Below are positions 55,753-63,382 of a DNA stretch of 64,000 nt, piece after piece. The position numbers and the translations under genes are program-made. The notes under the pieces were generated by a model, which was given only the letters and a program-made list of their open reading frames with translations, had not been told where the DNA came from and did no database searches. Origin of the DNA: an uncultured Oscillospiraceae bacterium (GTDB lineage: Bacteria; Bacillota; Clostridia; Oscillospirales; Oscillospiraceae); the NCBI GenBank assembly GCA_934597345.1, contig CAKTRJ010000005.1, positions 1-64,000 of the forward strand. The letters run 5' to 3'. Positions within the stretch are counted from its first letter, which is position 1. The number at the start of each line of letters is the position of its first letter.

Positions 55753-56052
55753 ATGGCTCTGTTTCACGCGAATGAAGACAATTTCAAGGAGCTGGTGCTG
55801 GACAGTACCGAGCCGGTGCTGGTGGACTTCTGGGCCACATGGTGCGGTCCCTGCCAGATGCTGGCCCCCGTGCTGGAGGATCTTTCCCAGCAGGTGAAGG
55901 TGGTCAAGGTGGACGTGGATGAAAATCCTCAACTGGCCATGGCCTTCCAGGTCAGCAGCATCCCCACGGTCATCTCCTTCCGGGACGGCAAAGGACTGAA
56001 AAAGTCCGTGGGCGTGGTTCCCAGAGAAGCGCTGCTGGAACTGCTGAAATAA
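55753..56052 (+). CDS. trxA: Thioredoxin
   Basis: 99 residues, one thioredoxin fold. Active site WCGPC (Cys31, Cys34) and cis-Pro in SSIPTVISF. The start MALFHANEDNF is slightly unusual, but the core is intact. RBS AAAGGAGCATTGC. A cytoplasmic disulfide reductant. No thioredoxin reductase is near. Confidence 0.93.
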   Translation: MALFHANEDNFKELVLDSTEPVLVDFWATWCGPCQMLAPVLEDLSQQVKVVKVDVDENPQLAMAFQVSSIPTVISFRDGKGLKKSVGVVPREALLELLK

Positions 56053-56079
56053 GCGTCCCCTCAAATTTCATCCGCCGAT

Positions 56080-56103
56080 CACCCCATACCATGGTATGGG
56101 GTG
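56080..56103. repeat. 24-bp perfect palindrome
   Basis: Twelve-base arms (CACCCCATACCA and its complement) with no loop, between trxA and the ECF S-component gene. Without a T run it is not a clear terminator. It could be an operator or a dispersed repeat. Confidence 0.6.
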
Positions 56104-56173
56104 AGCCCATAGGCTAACGCCGAAACGCGCCTTTCCCACACCTGAATCACGACCCGAGAAAGGAATTTCCGTT

Positions 56174-56740
56174 ATGAAACACGCTTCTCTGAAAAACCTG
56201 GTACTGTCCGCCATGTTTCTGGCCATCGGCCTTGTGCTGCCCTTTTTTATCGGCCAGATCCCCGCTGTCGGCAAAATGCTGCTGCCCATGCACATCCCCG
56301 TACTGCTGTGCGGCCTGATCTGCGGTTGGCAGTGGGGCTTAGGGGTGGGCTTCGTGCTGCCGTTGCTGCGGTCGGTGCTGTTCAGCTTCCCCGCCATGTA
56401 CCCCAACGCCATCGGCATGGCCTTTGAGCTGGCGGTATATGGCGCGGTCATCGGCTATCTCTATGCCCACAGCAAGTGGCAGTGCGTCAAGGCCCTCTAC
56501 AAGTGTCTCATCCCCGCCATGGTGGCGGGCCGCCTTGTGTGGGGCGCGGTGATGATCGTGCTGATGGGGCTGGGCGGCAGCGTCTTTACCTGGCAGCTGT
56601 TCATCGGCGGCGCTGTGCTGAACGCTCTGCCCGGCATCGCCCTGCAGCTTATCCTGATCCCCGCCGTGATGGTGCTGCTGGATCGGACGAAGCTGGTGCG
56701 GTTCTATCAGCCCCAGCCGCTTCCTGAGCAGGCCGTATGA
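56174..56740 (+). CDS. ECF transporter S component
   Basis: 188 residues with six hydrophobic segments. The family start LKNLVLSAMFLAIGLVLPFF carries the AXXXA-like motif that contacts the T subunit. S components bind a vitamin or similar and share a common energising module, which is not in the window. No riboswitch is recognisable upstream to name the vitamin. RBS GAAAGGAATT. Its stop overlaps the next start (ATGA). Confidence 0.83.
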   Translation: MKHASLKNLVLSAMFLAIGLVLPFFIGQIPAVGKMLLPMHIPVLLCGLICGWQWGLGVGFVLPLLRSVLFSFPAMYPNAIGMAFELAVYGAVIGYLYAHSKWQCVKALYKCLIPAMVAGRLVWGAVMIVLMGLGGSVFTWQLFIGGAVLNALPGIALQLILIPAVMVLLDRTKLVRFYQPQPLPEQAV

Positions 56741-57309
56741 CGAACCACGACTATACCTGGCTGGTGTTCGCCATTCAGGCGCTGCTGAACCGGAAGGAGA
56801 AGATCATCGTGGCCATCGACGGGCGGTGCGGCTCCGGCAAGACCACCCTGGCGGCGCGGCTGCAAAAGGATCTCCGCTGCGCCGTGTATCACATGGACGA
56901 CTTCTTCCCCCGGCCTGAGCAGCGGACGGAGGAACGACTGTCCCGCCCCGGCGAAAACGTGGATCACGAGCGTTTTCTGGAGGAGGTGCTGCTGCCGCTG
57001 CATGGCACGCAGCCCGTCACCTTCCGCCCCTACCTCTGCGCACGGCAGCAGCTGGGCGAACCGGTGACCATTGCGCCCAATCCTCTGACCATCGTGGAAG
57101 GCTCCTACTCCTGCCACCCCGCGCTGTGGGCGCACTATGACCTGCGGGTATTCCTGACTGTTGCGCCGGAGGAGCAGATGCGGCGCATCGAAAAGCGCAA
57201 CGGCCCGGAAAAGGCCGTCATGTTCGCCCAGCGCTGGATCCCTTTTGAGGAACAGTACTTCAAGGCGTTTGACCTGCAAGCGCGATGCGATATCGCCTTA
57301 CAGGGCTGA
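56737..57309 (+). CDS. P-loop kinase, uridine kinase-like
   Basis: 190 residues. Walker A DGRCGSGKTT, then YHMDDFFPRPEQRT (the substrate-side DD motif of uridine and panthothenate kinase-like enzymes) and VEGSYSCHP. A nucleoside or a vitamin is the likely phosphate acceptor. Translational coupling with the ECF S component suggests that the imported molecule is phosphorylated on entry (inference). Confidence 0.8.
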   Translation: MTNHDYTWLVFAIQALLNRKEKIIVAIDGRCGSGKTTLAARLQKDLRCAVYHMDDFFPRPEQRTEERLSRPGENVDHERFLEEVLLPLHGTQPVTFRPYLCARQQLGEPVTIAPNPLTIVEGSYSCHPALWAHYDLRVFLTVAPEEQMRRIEKRNGPEKAVMFAQRWIPFEEQYFKAFDLQARCDIALQG

Positions 57310-57393
57310 TACCGCCATAAAAATCCTATCACGCGGCCCTTCCGCATTTAGCGGAAGGGTCGTGTATTATCCTGTCAGGGCCTTCACTTGTGG

Positions 57394-57422
57394 TTGACAA
57401 ATGCTTCCATGTCGTGTACAAT
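57394..57422 (+). promoter_or_regulatory. Promoter of hom
   Basis: TTGACA, 17 bases, TACAAT, about 34 bases before the start codon. A 15-bp hairpin without T run lies just upstream (about 57330-57365). Confidence 0.8.
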
Positions 57423-57455
57423 AGGGCAAAAATCACCTGACGAAGGAGGGTCATT

Positions 57456-58595
57456 ATGAATATTGCATTGCTGGGCTTCGGTGTGGTAAGCAGCGGCGTA
57501 TACGAGTGGTGCCGCGGCCGGGAGGATCTCCACGTCCGCCGGGTTCTCGTCCGCTCGGAAAAGCCCCAGATCGCGGACATCGCCACCCATGATTTTGAGG
57601 ATATCCTCCACGATGAAGGCATCGACATCGTGGCGGAGGTGATGGGCGGCCTGCATCCCGCCTATGAATACGTCACCGCCGCCCTGAAGGTGGGCAAGCA
57701 TGTGGTCACCGCCAACAAGGCGCTGATCGCCGCCTACTATCAGGAGCTGACGGAGCTGGCCAGAGCCCAGGGCAAGGCGCTGCTGTGTACAGCGGCGGTG
57801 GGCGGCGGCATCCCGTGGCTGGTAAATCTGGCCCGGTGCAAGAAGCTGGACAATATCTGCCGCGTGGGCGGCATCATGAACGGCACCAGCAACTTCATCA
57901 TGGACGCCATGCACAAGTCCCCCGTCTCCTTCCCCGCCATTCTCAAGCAGGCCCAGGAGCTGGGCTATGCCGAGGCTGACCCCAGCGCCGACATTGACGG
58001 CGACGACATCCGCCGCAAGCTGGTGATCTCCGCCAACATCGCCTTTGACGCCCTGCTGCGGGAGGAGGACATCCCCATGTTCGGCATCCGCACTGTTACC
58101 GACGGGGATATCAAGACCTTCCAGAGCCGGGGCTTTGCCTGCAAGCTGTTGGCGGAGGCCTCACAGGCGGAGGGCGGCGTGTGCGCCTATATCGAGCCCA
58201 CGCTGGTGGACGCCGCCGCACTGGAGGCTGCCGTCCCCGCCAACTTCAACCTGATCACCTACGAGGGTGAGCAGATCGGCCGCCAGAGCTTCTACGGACA
58301 GGGCGCGGGCCAGATGCCCACCGCCGCCAACGTGATGCAGGACTGCCTGTCCATTCAGGAGGGCCTGCTGGGCTTCTATGCCCAGCAGGCCACGCCCACG
58401 GCGCTGGACGGCAGCGGCGAGGCCCATCCCTACTACGTCCGCACCAGTGCGCCCGATGCATGGCTGAAGGCGCACACCGCCGATACCTGGGACAGCGGCG
58501 TGGTGACCGGCGCGGTGAATACCTATGAGATGCTGGCCTGGGCCAAGAAGCAGCTGACCGTCGACCCCGCCTGCTTCATCGCCGGTATCCGGTAA
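57456..58595 (+). CDS. hom: Homoserine dehydrogenase (no ACT domain)
   Basis: 379 residues. The NAD(P)-binding loop GFGVVSSGVYEW, VVTANKALIA, then the catalytic region with GGIMNGTSNFIMDAM and AEADPSADIDGDDIRRKL (substrate-binding Asp and Lys). Many Gram-positive enzymes carry a C-terminal ACT domain (about 430 residues in total), which is lacking here, so threonine feedback through that domain is not expected. It reduces aspartate semialdehyde to homoserine for Thr and Met synthesis. RBS CGAAGGAGG. Single-gene unit. Confidence 0.93.
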   Translation: MNIALLGFGVVSSGVYEWCRGREDLHVRRVLVRSEKPQIADIATHDFEDILHDEGIDIVAEVMGGLHPAYEYVTAALKVGKHVVTANKALIAAYYQELTELARAQGKALLCTAAVGGGIPWLVNLARCKKLDNICRVGGIMNGTSNFIMDAMHKSPVSFPAILKQAQELGYAEADPSADIDGDDIRRKLVISANIAFDALLREEDIPMFGIRTVTDGDIKTFQSRGFACKLLAEASQAEGGVCAYIEPTLVDAAALEAAVPANFNLITYEGEQIGRQSFYGQGAGQMPTAANVMQDCLSIQEGLLGFYAQQATPTALDGSGEAHPYYVRTSAPDAWLKAHTADTWDSGVVTGAVNTYEMLAWAKKQLTVDPACFIAGIR

Positions 58596-58614
58596 GGAAA
58601 TATTTTTCACAAAA

Positions 58615-58647
58615 AGAGAACCGTATCGCATAGCGATACGGTTCTCT
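58615..58647. terminator. Terminator after hom
   Basis: AGAGAACCGTATCGC and GCGATACGGTTCTCT with a tiny loop. The T run is better on the minus strand. Confidence 0.75.
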
Positions 58648-58680
58648 TAAATTTATCAAAAACTGCCGCACAGCGTTTAT

Positions 58681-58815
58681 CCAAAGGCTCCCCTGTGTAA
58701 GGGGAGCTGTCGCGGCGCAAGCCGTGACTGAGGGGTTGTCCGGACGATTCTCCGAATTTGGACAATCCCTCCGTCACCTTCGGTGACACCTCCCTTTACA
58801 CAAGGGAGGCTTTGG
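58681..58815. repeat. 135-bp MITE-like palindromic element
   Basis: The ends CCAAAGGCTCCC and GGGAGGCTTTGG are inverted repeats (11 of 12). Inside are further stems: GCTCCCCT/AGGGGAGC, CCTCCCTT/AAGGGAGG, GTCACC/GGTGAC and TTGTCC/GGACAA. No coding frame. The remaining bases to spoVT (58816-58869) hold nothing else that I can name. Confidence 0.75.
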
Positions 58816-58869
58816 TCTCTTCAAATCCTTGAAAATCAAAACTTTTTGACGGCCTCTCACTATGCCAGT

Positions 58870-59409
58870 TCAGTTTTCCATGTTTTTCCCCAGAAACGCC
58901 GCCACCGTCTGGGCCAGCTTATACTCCGTCTCTCCGGCGGCCTGCCGGTCAGCGGAGAGGAACAGCACCAGCCCCAGCACGTCGCCCTCGCACAGGATCG
59001 GCGCGGCCACCGCGGCGGTAAAGCCGTTCAGGCCCTCGCAGGCCTCCACCGCCTCTTCGCCGTCATCCCACAGCCAGACCTGACGATCCTCCATAATGCG
59101 CTCCAGCGGCTCGGAGATGGTCTTGCCCAGCAGCTCCCGCTTGCCTACGCCCGCCACGGCGATGATGGCGTCGCGGTCTGTGACGGCGGCGGTGAACTGC
59201 GTGCTGCGGCTGAGGGTGTCGCAGAACTGGGCGGCAAAGTCCTCCAGCCCGCCCAGCAGGGAATACTTCTTGAAAATGACCTCGCCATCCTTGGTGGTAT
59301 AAATTTCCAGCGGATCGCCTTCCCGGATGCGCATGGTGCGGCGGATCTCCTTGGGGATCACCACGCGGCCCAGATCGTCGATGCGCCGGACGATACCGGT
59401 TGCTTTCAT
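58870..59409 (-). CDS. spoVT: Stage V sporulation protein T (AbrB-like regulator)
   Basis: 179 residues, matching SpoVT of Bacillus (178). N-terminal AbrB swapped-hairpin DNA-binding domain (MKATGIVRRIDDLGRVVIPKEIRRTMRI, 1-28 and on) and a C-terminal GAF-like domain. It regulates late forespore genes under sigma-G. The ATG at 59409 is chosen because the domain begins there, and GGGAGG lies upstream. Evidence that the organism makes spores. Confidence 0.94.
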   Translation of the reverse strand: MKATGIVRRIDDLGRVVIPKEIRRTMRIREGDPLEIYTTKDGEVIFKKYSLLGGLEDFAAQFCDTLSRSTQFTAAVTDRDAIIAVAGVGKRELLGKTISEPLERIMEDRQVWLWDDGEEAVEACEGLNGFTAAVAAPILCEGDVLGLVLFLSADRQAAGETEYKLAQTVAAFLGKNMEN

Positions 59410-59500
59410 ATATAAATTTCCTCCCATAAGCAGATTTTTCATTGGTAGTATCTGCTGCGCGGGTCGTTCTATGCACAGGCAGTTTTTGCCATTGAAACAG

Positions 59501-59554
59501 AAAAGGCCTCACATGGATCAGGACGGGAGCGTACTTGATCCATGTGGGGTCTTT
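59501..59554. ncRNA. Strong hairpin in the spoVT upstream gap (possible sRNA or terminator)
   Basis: A 17-base arm (59504-59520) pairs with 59536-59552, containing CACATGGATCA/TGATCCATGTG, with T-rich flanks on both strands. The gap 59410-59829 holds no convincing gene otherwise. The hairpin may end a short minus-strand transcript or attenuate spoVT expression. Confidence 0.35.
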
Positions 59555-59829
59555 CGCCATATCAGGTTCACGTTTCCTCTGCTCTGCATTGACGCGTGCC
59601 GGTGTGACACGGCGCTCCGGCAATGATCCGGGCGCTCTCTGCGGACAGGGAGACCGCTGCGATCAGTCTCACCCGCCATATGGCCCGGAGCTGCACGACC
59701 TGCTCCGAAGCCGCCGTGATGCTCATACATCTGATATGGGACAGCAGCTGCGTTATCACTGCTTCATAATATATAGTTTGATGCGTTATCCAGAATGTTA
59801 CAGCGAAATGAAAAATTTTACCCGGCGTC

Positions 59830-60369
59830 TCACCGCCCGGCGTATATGGAAGCGACCACCTGCCGCAATTCCTCCCGGCTGACGGAGCCGGTGATCATAC
59901 CCTGGATATCTCCGTTTACCCAAGTCACCTTTTCCAGATCCATATCCGAAATGTGATAGTGAGGGATGCCATAAAAGGCCGCCATCTCCCTGTGGCTCAT
60001 GCGGTATTCATAGAAGCAGCACAGCGTCTGCCGCTCCGCGTCGGAAAGGCCCTTGGGCAGCTGGTCGGCAAAGGGCAGCTGATCCGACATATGGGTGCTG
60101 ATCACCTCGTCCAGCAGCGGCTCCTCCACATGATAGCGCATCCGCTGCATCTCCGAGCGGCAGCGGTTCACCACCACGGTTTTCAGCCACGCGCCGATAT
60201 TTCCGCAGTCCTCCAGCGCACCGGCCTTTCCCTTATCCAAAAAGACCAGAAACGCCTCCTGCGCCATATCCTCCGCCAAAACCATATCATGCACATAGTG
60301 CATGGCAATTTTTACAAGCTTGGGAAAATACTCCCGGAACAGGGCGTCCTCCCACACGAATCCCGACAT
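59830..60369 (-). CDS. Sigma-70-like factor with incomplete region 4 and a foreign tail
   Basis: 179 residues. Region 2 is normal (about 8-75: YFPKLVKIAMHYVHDMVLAEDMAQEAFLVF, then WLKTVVVNRCRSEMQR). Region 4 begins (LSDAERQTLCCFYEYRMSHREMAAFYGIP, about 108-136), but the expected recognition helix (type VGTVKSRLSRAR) is missing. Instead residues 137-179 (MDLEKVTWVNGDIQGMITGSVSREELRQVV) resemble the C-terminal end of DUF4367-type anti-sigma proteins. This could be an in-frame deletion fusing a sigma gene to its anti-sigma gene. DNA recognition at -35 is doubtful. Confidence 0.75.
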   Translation of the reverse strand: MSGFVWEDALFREYFPKLVKIAMHYVHDMVLAEDMAQEAFLVFLDKGKAGALEDCGNIGAWLKTVVVNRCRSEMQRMRYHVEEPLLDEVISTHMSDQLPFADQLPKGLSDAERQTLCCFYEYRMSHREMAAFYGIPHYHISDMDLEKVTWVNGDIQGMITGSVSREELRQVVASIYAGR

Positions 60370-60434
60370 GAGCTGCTTCCTCTTTCTCTGCTGATGCGCT
60401 TCGCATCCTGTTATCTGCCGCTAACAGTGCTCTT

Positions 60435-60463
60435 ATTATATGCTTGCCTGCATACCGCGTCAA
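60435..60463 (-). promoter_or_regulatory. Promoter of the sigma-like gene
   Basis: Minus strand TTGACG, 17 bases, TATAAT. About 65 bases before its start codon. Confidence 0.7.
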
Positions 60464-60489
60464 CCGTGGTTTTTCATTTTTTGCCCCAC

Positions 60490-60519
60490 TTGACAAGGAT
60501 TCTCCCCTGCGCCTATAAT
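60490..60519 (+). promoter_or_regulatory. Promoter of the HExxH lipoprotein gene
   Basis: TTGACA, 18 bases, TATAAT, about 46 bases before the start codon. Divergent from the sigma-like gene promoter. Confidence 0.75.
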
Positions 60520-60565
60520 GCTTATACTGCGCGTCTGCGCATATCCCAGGGACAAGGAGAATTCT

Positions 60566-62440
60566 ATGACACATTACCGTAAAACACGCGCGCTGGCACT
60601 GCTGCTGGCGCTGAGTCTGCTGCTGACGCTGGCGGGCTGCGGCGGCAAGCTGCTGCTGCGCCAGCCCATACAGTCCCTCACCTGCGTGCAGCCGGAGTCC
60701 ATTCCCACGCTGATCTCCCGGGGCGGCGGGCAGGTGCTGGCCGGTTGGGTGGACTATGATGATAACACCACCTATCTCAGCGTGGTGGATGTTTTCAAGG
60801 ATCAGGTGACCGCCTCCCGCCAGCTGGAGGGCTGCTGGGAGCTGCAAGCGGAGACCTTTGCCGACGGCACCGCCGCCCTGTTCAACTGGGAGGACAGCGT
60901 CTGGCAGTTCATCGACGCTGACCTGTCCACCACCGGGACCTTTTCCGTTGACCAGTACGGCGGCGTATTCTCCCATGACGGCAGCACCTACTACTTCGTG
61001 CAGGACGGCGTACTGTGCCGCGCCGATGTGGCCAGCGGCACGCAGGAGCCTGTGGCGCCGGACAGCGACATGCGCTTTTTGGACGTGGCCGGGATCTATC
61101 CCGATTCCGACACGCTGTTTCTGCACTGCCGCCTGTCCCCTTACAGCACCAATTCCGGCACGGTCGTTCTGGACCTGACCACTGGGAACTATTCCATGCT
61201 GCAAGAGGCGTGGTATACCCCCTATTACGGCACGTCCGGGCCGGAATTCCTTCAGTTCCGCGAGGAGACCGGGGCATACGATGTGCTGTTCCCCCATGGC
61301 GGGCAATACTATCTGGTGGACGGTACGCTGCTGCACAGCGCCACGTCGGACCTGATGCCGGTATCCGGCTCCGCCTATCTGATCGGCGCGGCACAGGAGA
61401 CCACCATCTACCATCTGGCGGACAGCATCTCCGCCTGCACACTGACCGACGATCAACTGGGCGGCACTTTCCGCGGCAGCGTATGGCTGCCGGAGGCGTC
61501 CGTCATGGTAGGCTGCGTCTATAACGTGGAGACCTTCCGCCTGACCGCCATCGACCCGGCACAGCTGACTTTCTCGCCGCTGGCGGACGCCGCCGCGGTG
61601 GACTCCCCCATGGCGGTGGACACCTCTCTGATGGACGTCTATTGGAGCGATCTGGACGGCAGTCCGCTGCCCGCCACCTTGCAGGAGGCGCGGGACTACG
61701 CCGACCGGCTGGAGGAACGCTACGGCGTCACCATTCTGCTGTCCTCCCAGGCCAAGGAAGTCTGTGCGTCCGTGTGGGATGCCGTCATCACCACCACCGA
61801 CGAGGCGGGACTTTCCGATGAGCCCTATGCCATCGCCCGGATGCTGGAGGCCCTGGACCGCACGCTGGTACTGTATCCAGAGGATTTCTTCCGCCAGATG
61901 CGCAACAGTATGGGAGAGGGCGGCGTGCGCATCATGCCGGTGGGCCACATCGACAATGACGTCAACGCCATCGGCCTGACCAACGAGAGCTATGAATGGC
62001 AGAACATTTTCATTGATGTGACCATCGACGCCTTCGAGGGCACCATCTGCCACGAGATCTGGCACGCCATTGAGGGCGTGATCCTCACCCGGAACTGGGA
62101 CGCCTTCGATCAGGCGGAGTGGGACCGCTGCAACCCTGAGGGCTTTTTCTACAACGAGGACGCCGAAGCACCTGTCTCCGATCCGGAGCGCTGGACGTTC
62201 TTCCATGAGTTCAACGCCCAGGACGTGTACTTCATGGATGCCTATGCCCGCACCAACGCCAAGGAGGACCGGGCGCGGCTCATGGAATACATGATGGCCA
62301 CCGAGGATGTGGCCGGTGCGCTGATGCAGTCCCCCGCCATGGTGCAGAAGCTGGAGATCATGTGCCGCGCCATCCGGGAGAACTTCGACATCTCCGGCTG
62401 GAGCGACCTCCGCTGGGAGCGACTACTCCCTTCGGCTTAA
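60566..62440 (+). CDS. Putative zinc metallopeptidase lipoprotein (HExxH)
   Basis: 624 residues. Signal peptide with lipobox LAGC (Cys about 26). The first 350 residues are beta-strand-rich and may form a propeller-like domain. The C-terminal third has HEIWH at 496-500, in GTICHEIWHAIEG, and downstream acidic residues (NAKEDRARLMEYM) that could give the third metal ligand. The ATG at 60566 follows ACAAGGAGA. It would act outside the membrane. It is divergent from the sigma-like gene and may have been its target (inference). Confidence 0.75.
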   Translation: MTHYRKTRALALLLALSLLLTLAGCGGKLLLRQPIQSLTCVQPESIPTLISRGGGQVLAGWVDYDDNTTYLSVVDVFKDQVTASRQLEGCWELQAETFADGTAALFNWEDSVWQFIDADLSTTGTFSVDQYGGVFSHDGSTYYFVQDGVLCRADVASGTQEPVAPDSDMRFLDVAGIYPDSDTLFLHCRLSPYSTNSGTVVLDLTTGNYSMLQEAWYTPYYGTSGPEFLQFREETGAYDVLFPHGGQYYLVDGTLLHSATSDLMPVSGSAYLIGAAQETTIYHLADSISACTLTDDQLGGTFRGSVWLPEASVMVGCVYNVETFRLTAIDPAQLTFSPLADAAAVDSPMAVDTSLMDVYWSDLDGSPLPATLQEARDYADRLEERYGVTILLSSQAKEVCASVWDAVITTTDEAGLSDEPYAIARMLEALDRTLVLYPEDFFRQMRNSMGEGGVRIMPVGHIDNDVNAIGLTNESYEWQNIFIDVTIDAFEGTICHEIWHAIEGVILTRNWDAFDQAEWDRCNPEGFFYNEDAEAPVSDPERWTFFHEFNAQDVYFMDAYARTNAKEDRARLMEYMMATEDVAGALMQSPAMVQKLEIMCRAIRENFDISGWSDLRWERLLPSA

Positions 62441-62441
62441 C

Positions 62442-62480
62442 ATAAAGAAGAGCCGCCCGTTTGGGCGGCTCTTCTTTATG
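62442..62480. terminator. Bidirectional terminator
   Basis: AAAGAAGAGCCGCCC and GGGCGGCTCTTCTTT with loop GTTT, between convergent genes. Confidence 0.9.
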
Positions 62481-63293
62481 TTATTTTTCGATGGGGTAGC
62501 ATACCTCGGTAACGAACTCGTCGGGGTTCTGGGTCTCGTGGGGCGAGACGTGATAGATGTTGAACATGGGCCCGGCGTACCGGTAGCCGTTGGCCTCGAT
62601 CCACGCAGCCACGGCGGCGTTCACCTCACCGATGTGATCATAGCCGCCCTGATAGGTGCAGCTGGCGTAGGTGACGGCGGGCAGCGTGCGGAACTTCACA
62701 TGCTCCGTGTCGGGGTACTGGCCCTTGACGGTTTTCTGGGCCTCCACCTCCACGTCCCGCTCCTTGTACTCGGCGTCCAGGAACGTGACGCTGCAATAGC
62801 AGGGATCGTCGGGGATCAGATGCATATGATCGGTCTCGGCGCAGAGGATGCCCCACACCATGCCCTCCTTTTCATAGCAGGGAATGGTCATCCGCACACA
62901 GGCGGCATAGCGCTGGGGCAGGGTCTTGACAGTAACATTATAAGCCATGGTATCTTCCTTTCTCAATCGCTTCCGTGCGCTGTCCAGCAGCTGCAGCTTC
63001 CGGGCCACATCCTCCGCCTGGGTCTCCAGCGCCGCCTGCTGGGCGGCAAGACATTCATCCACCCGCCGGCGGTCGTCATAGAAGTCCAGCATCCGGCAGA
63101 TGTCCGCCAGACGGAATCCCATGTCCTTCAGTGCCGTGATGCGGCACACGGTGGGCAATTGAGCTTCACTGTAATAGCGGTAGTCGGTGAACCGGTCGAT
63201 ATACGCCGGGTGCAGCAATCCGATGTCATCATAATGGCGCAGCATCCGGACGCTGACGCGGGACAGCTTGGAAAATTCTCCGATCTTCAGCAT
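62481..63293 (-). CDS. MerR-family regulator with GyrI-like effector domain
   Basis: 270 residues. MerR helix-turn-helix (1-70, IGEFSKLSRVSVRMLRHYDDIGLL and the wing YRYYSEAQL), coiled-coil dimer helix (about 75-113), and a GyrI-like/BmrR-type ligand-binding domain (116-270). BmrR relatives sense lipophilic cations and activate efflux genes. The ABC exporter gene encoded next to it on the same strand upstream is a possible but untested target. Confidence 0.9.
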   Translation of the reverse strand: MLKIGEFSKLSRVSVRMLRHYDDIGLLHPAYIDRFTDYRYYSEAQLPTVCRITALKDMGFRLADICRMLDFYDDRRRVDECLAAQQAALETQAEDVARKLQLLDSARKRLRKEDTMAYNVTVKTLPQRYAACVRMTIPCYEKEGMVWGILCAETDHMHLIPDDPCYCSVTFLDAEYKERDVEVEAQKTVKGQYPDTEHVKFRTLPAVTYASCTYQGGYDHIGEVNAAVAAWIEANGYRYAGPMFNIYHVSPHETQNPDEFVTEVCYPIEK

Positions 63294-63382
63294 AGTGGTA
63301 CCTCCATGCGTTCTTCGTTTGAGCTCAGATAGAGGATACCCCCTGACACAGTGGCAGAGTCAACCCCTGAAAAAGGATTTTC

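Noticed and set aside
56053-56173. Vitamin riboswitch before the ECF S component
   Set aside because: No TPP, FMN, THF or cobalamin core motif could be recognised. Only the loopless palindrome stands out.
59063-59623. 186-residue minus-strand frame upstream of and over spoVT
   Set aside because: Out of frame with SpoVT, Arg/Pro-rich, and its start lies in the hairpin-bearing gap with no RBS support.
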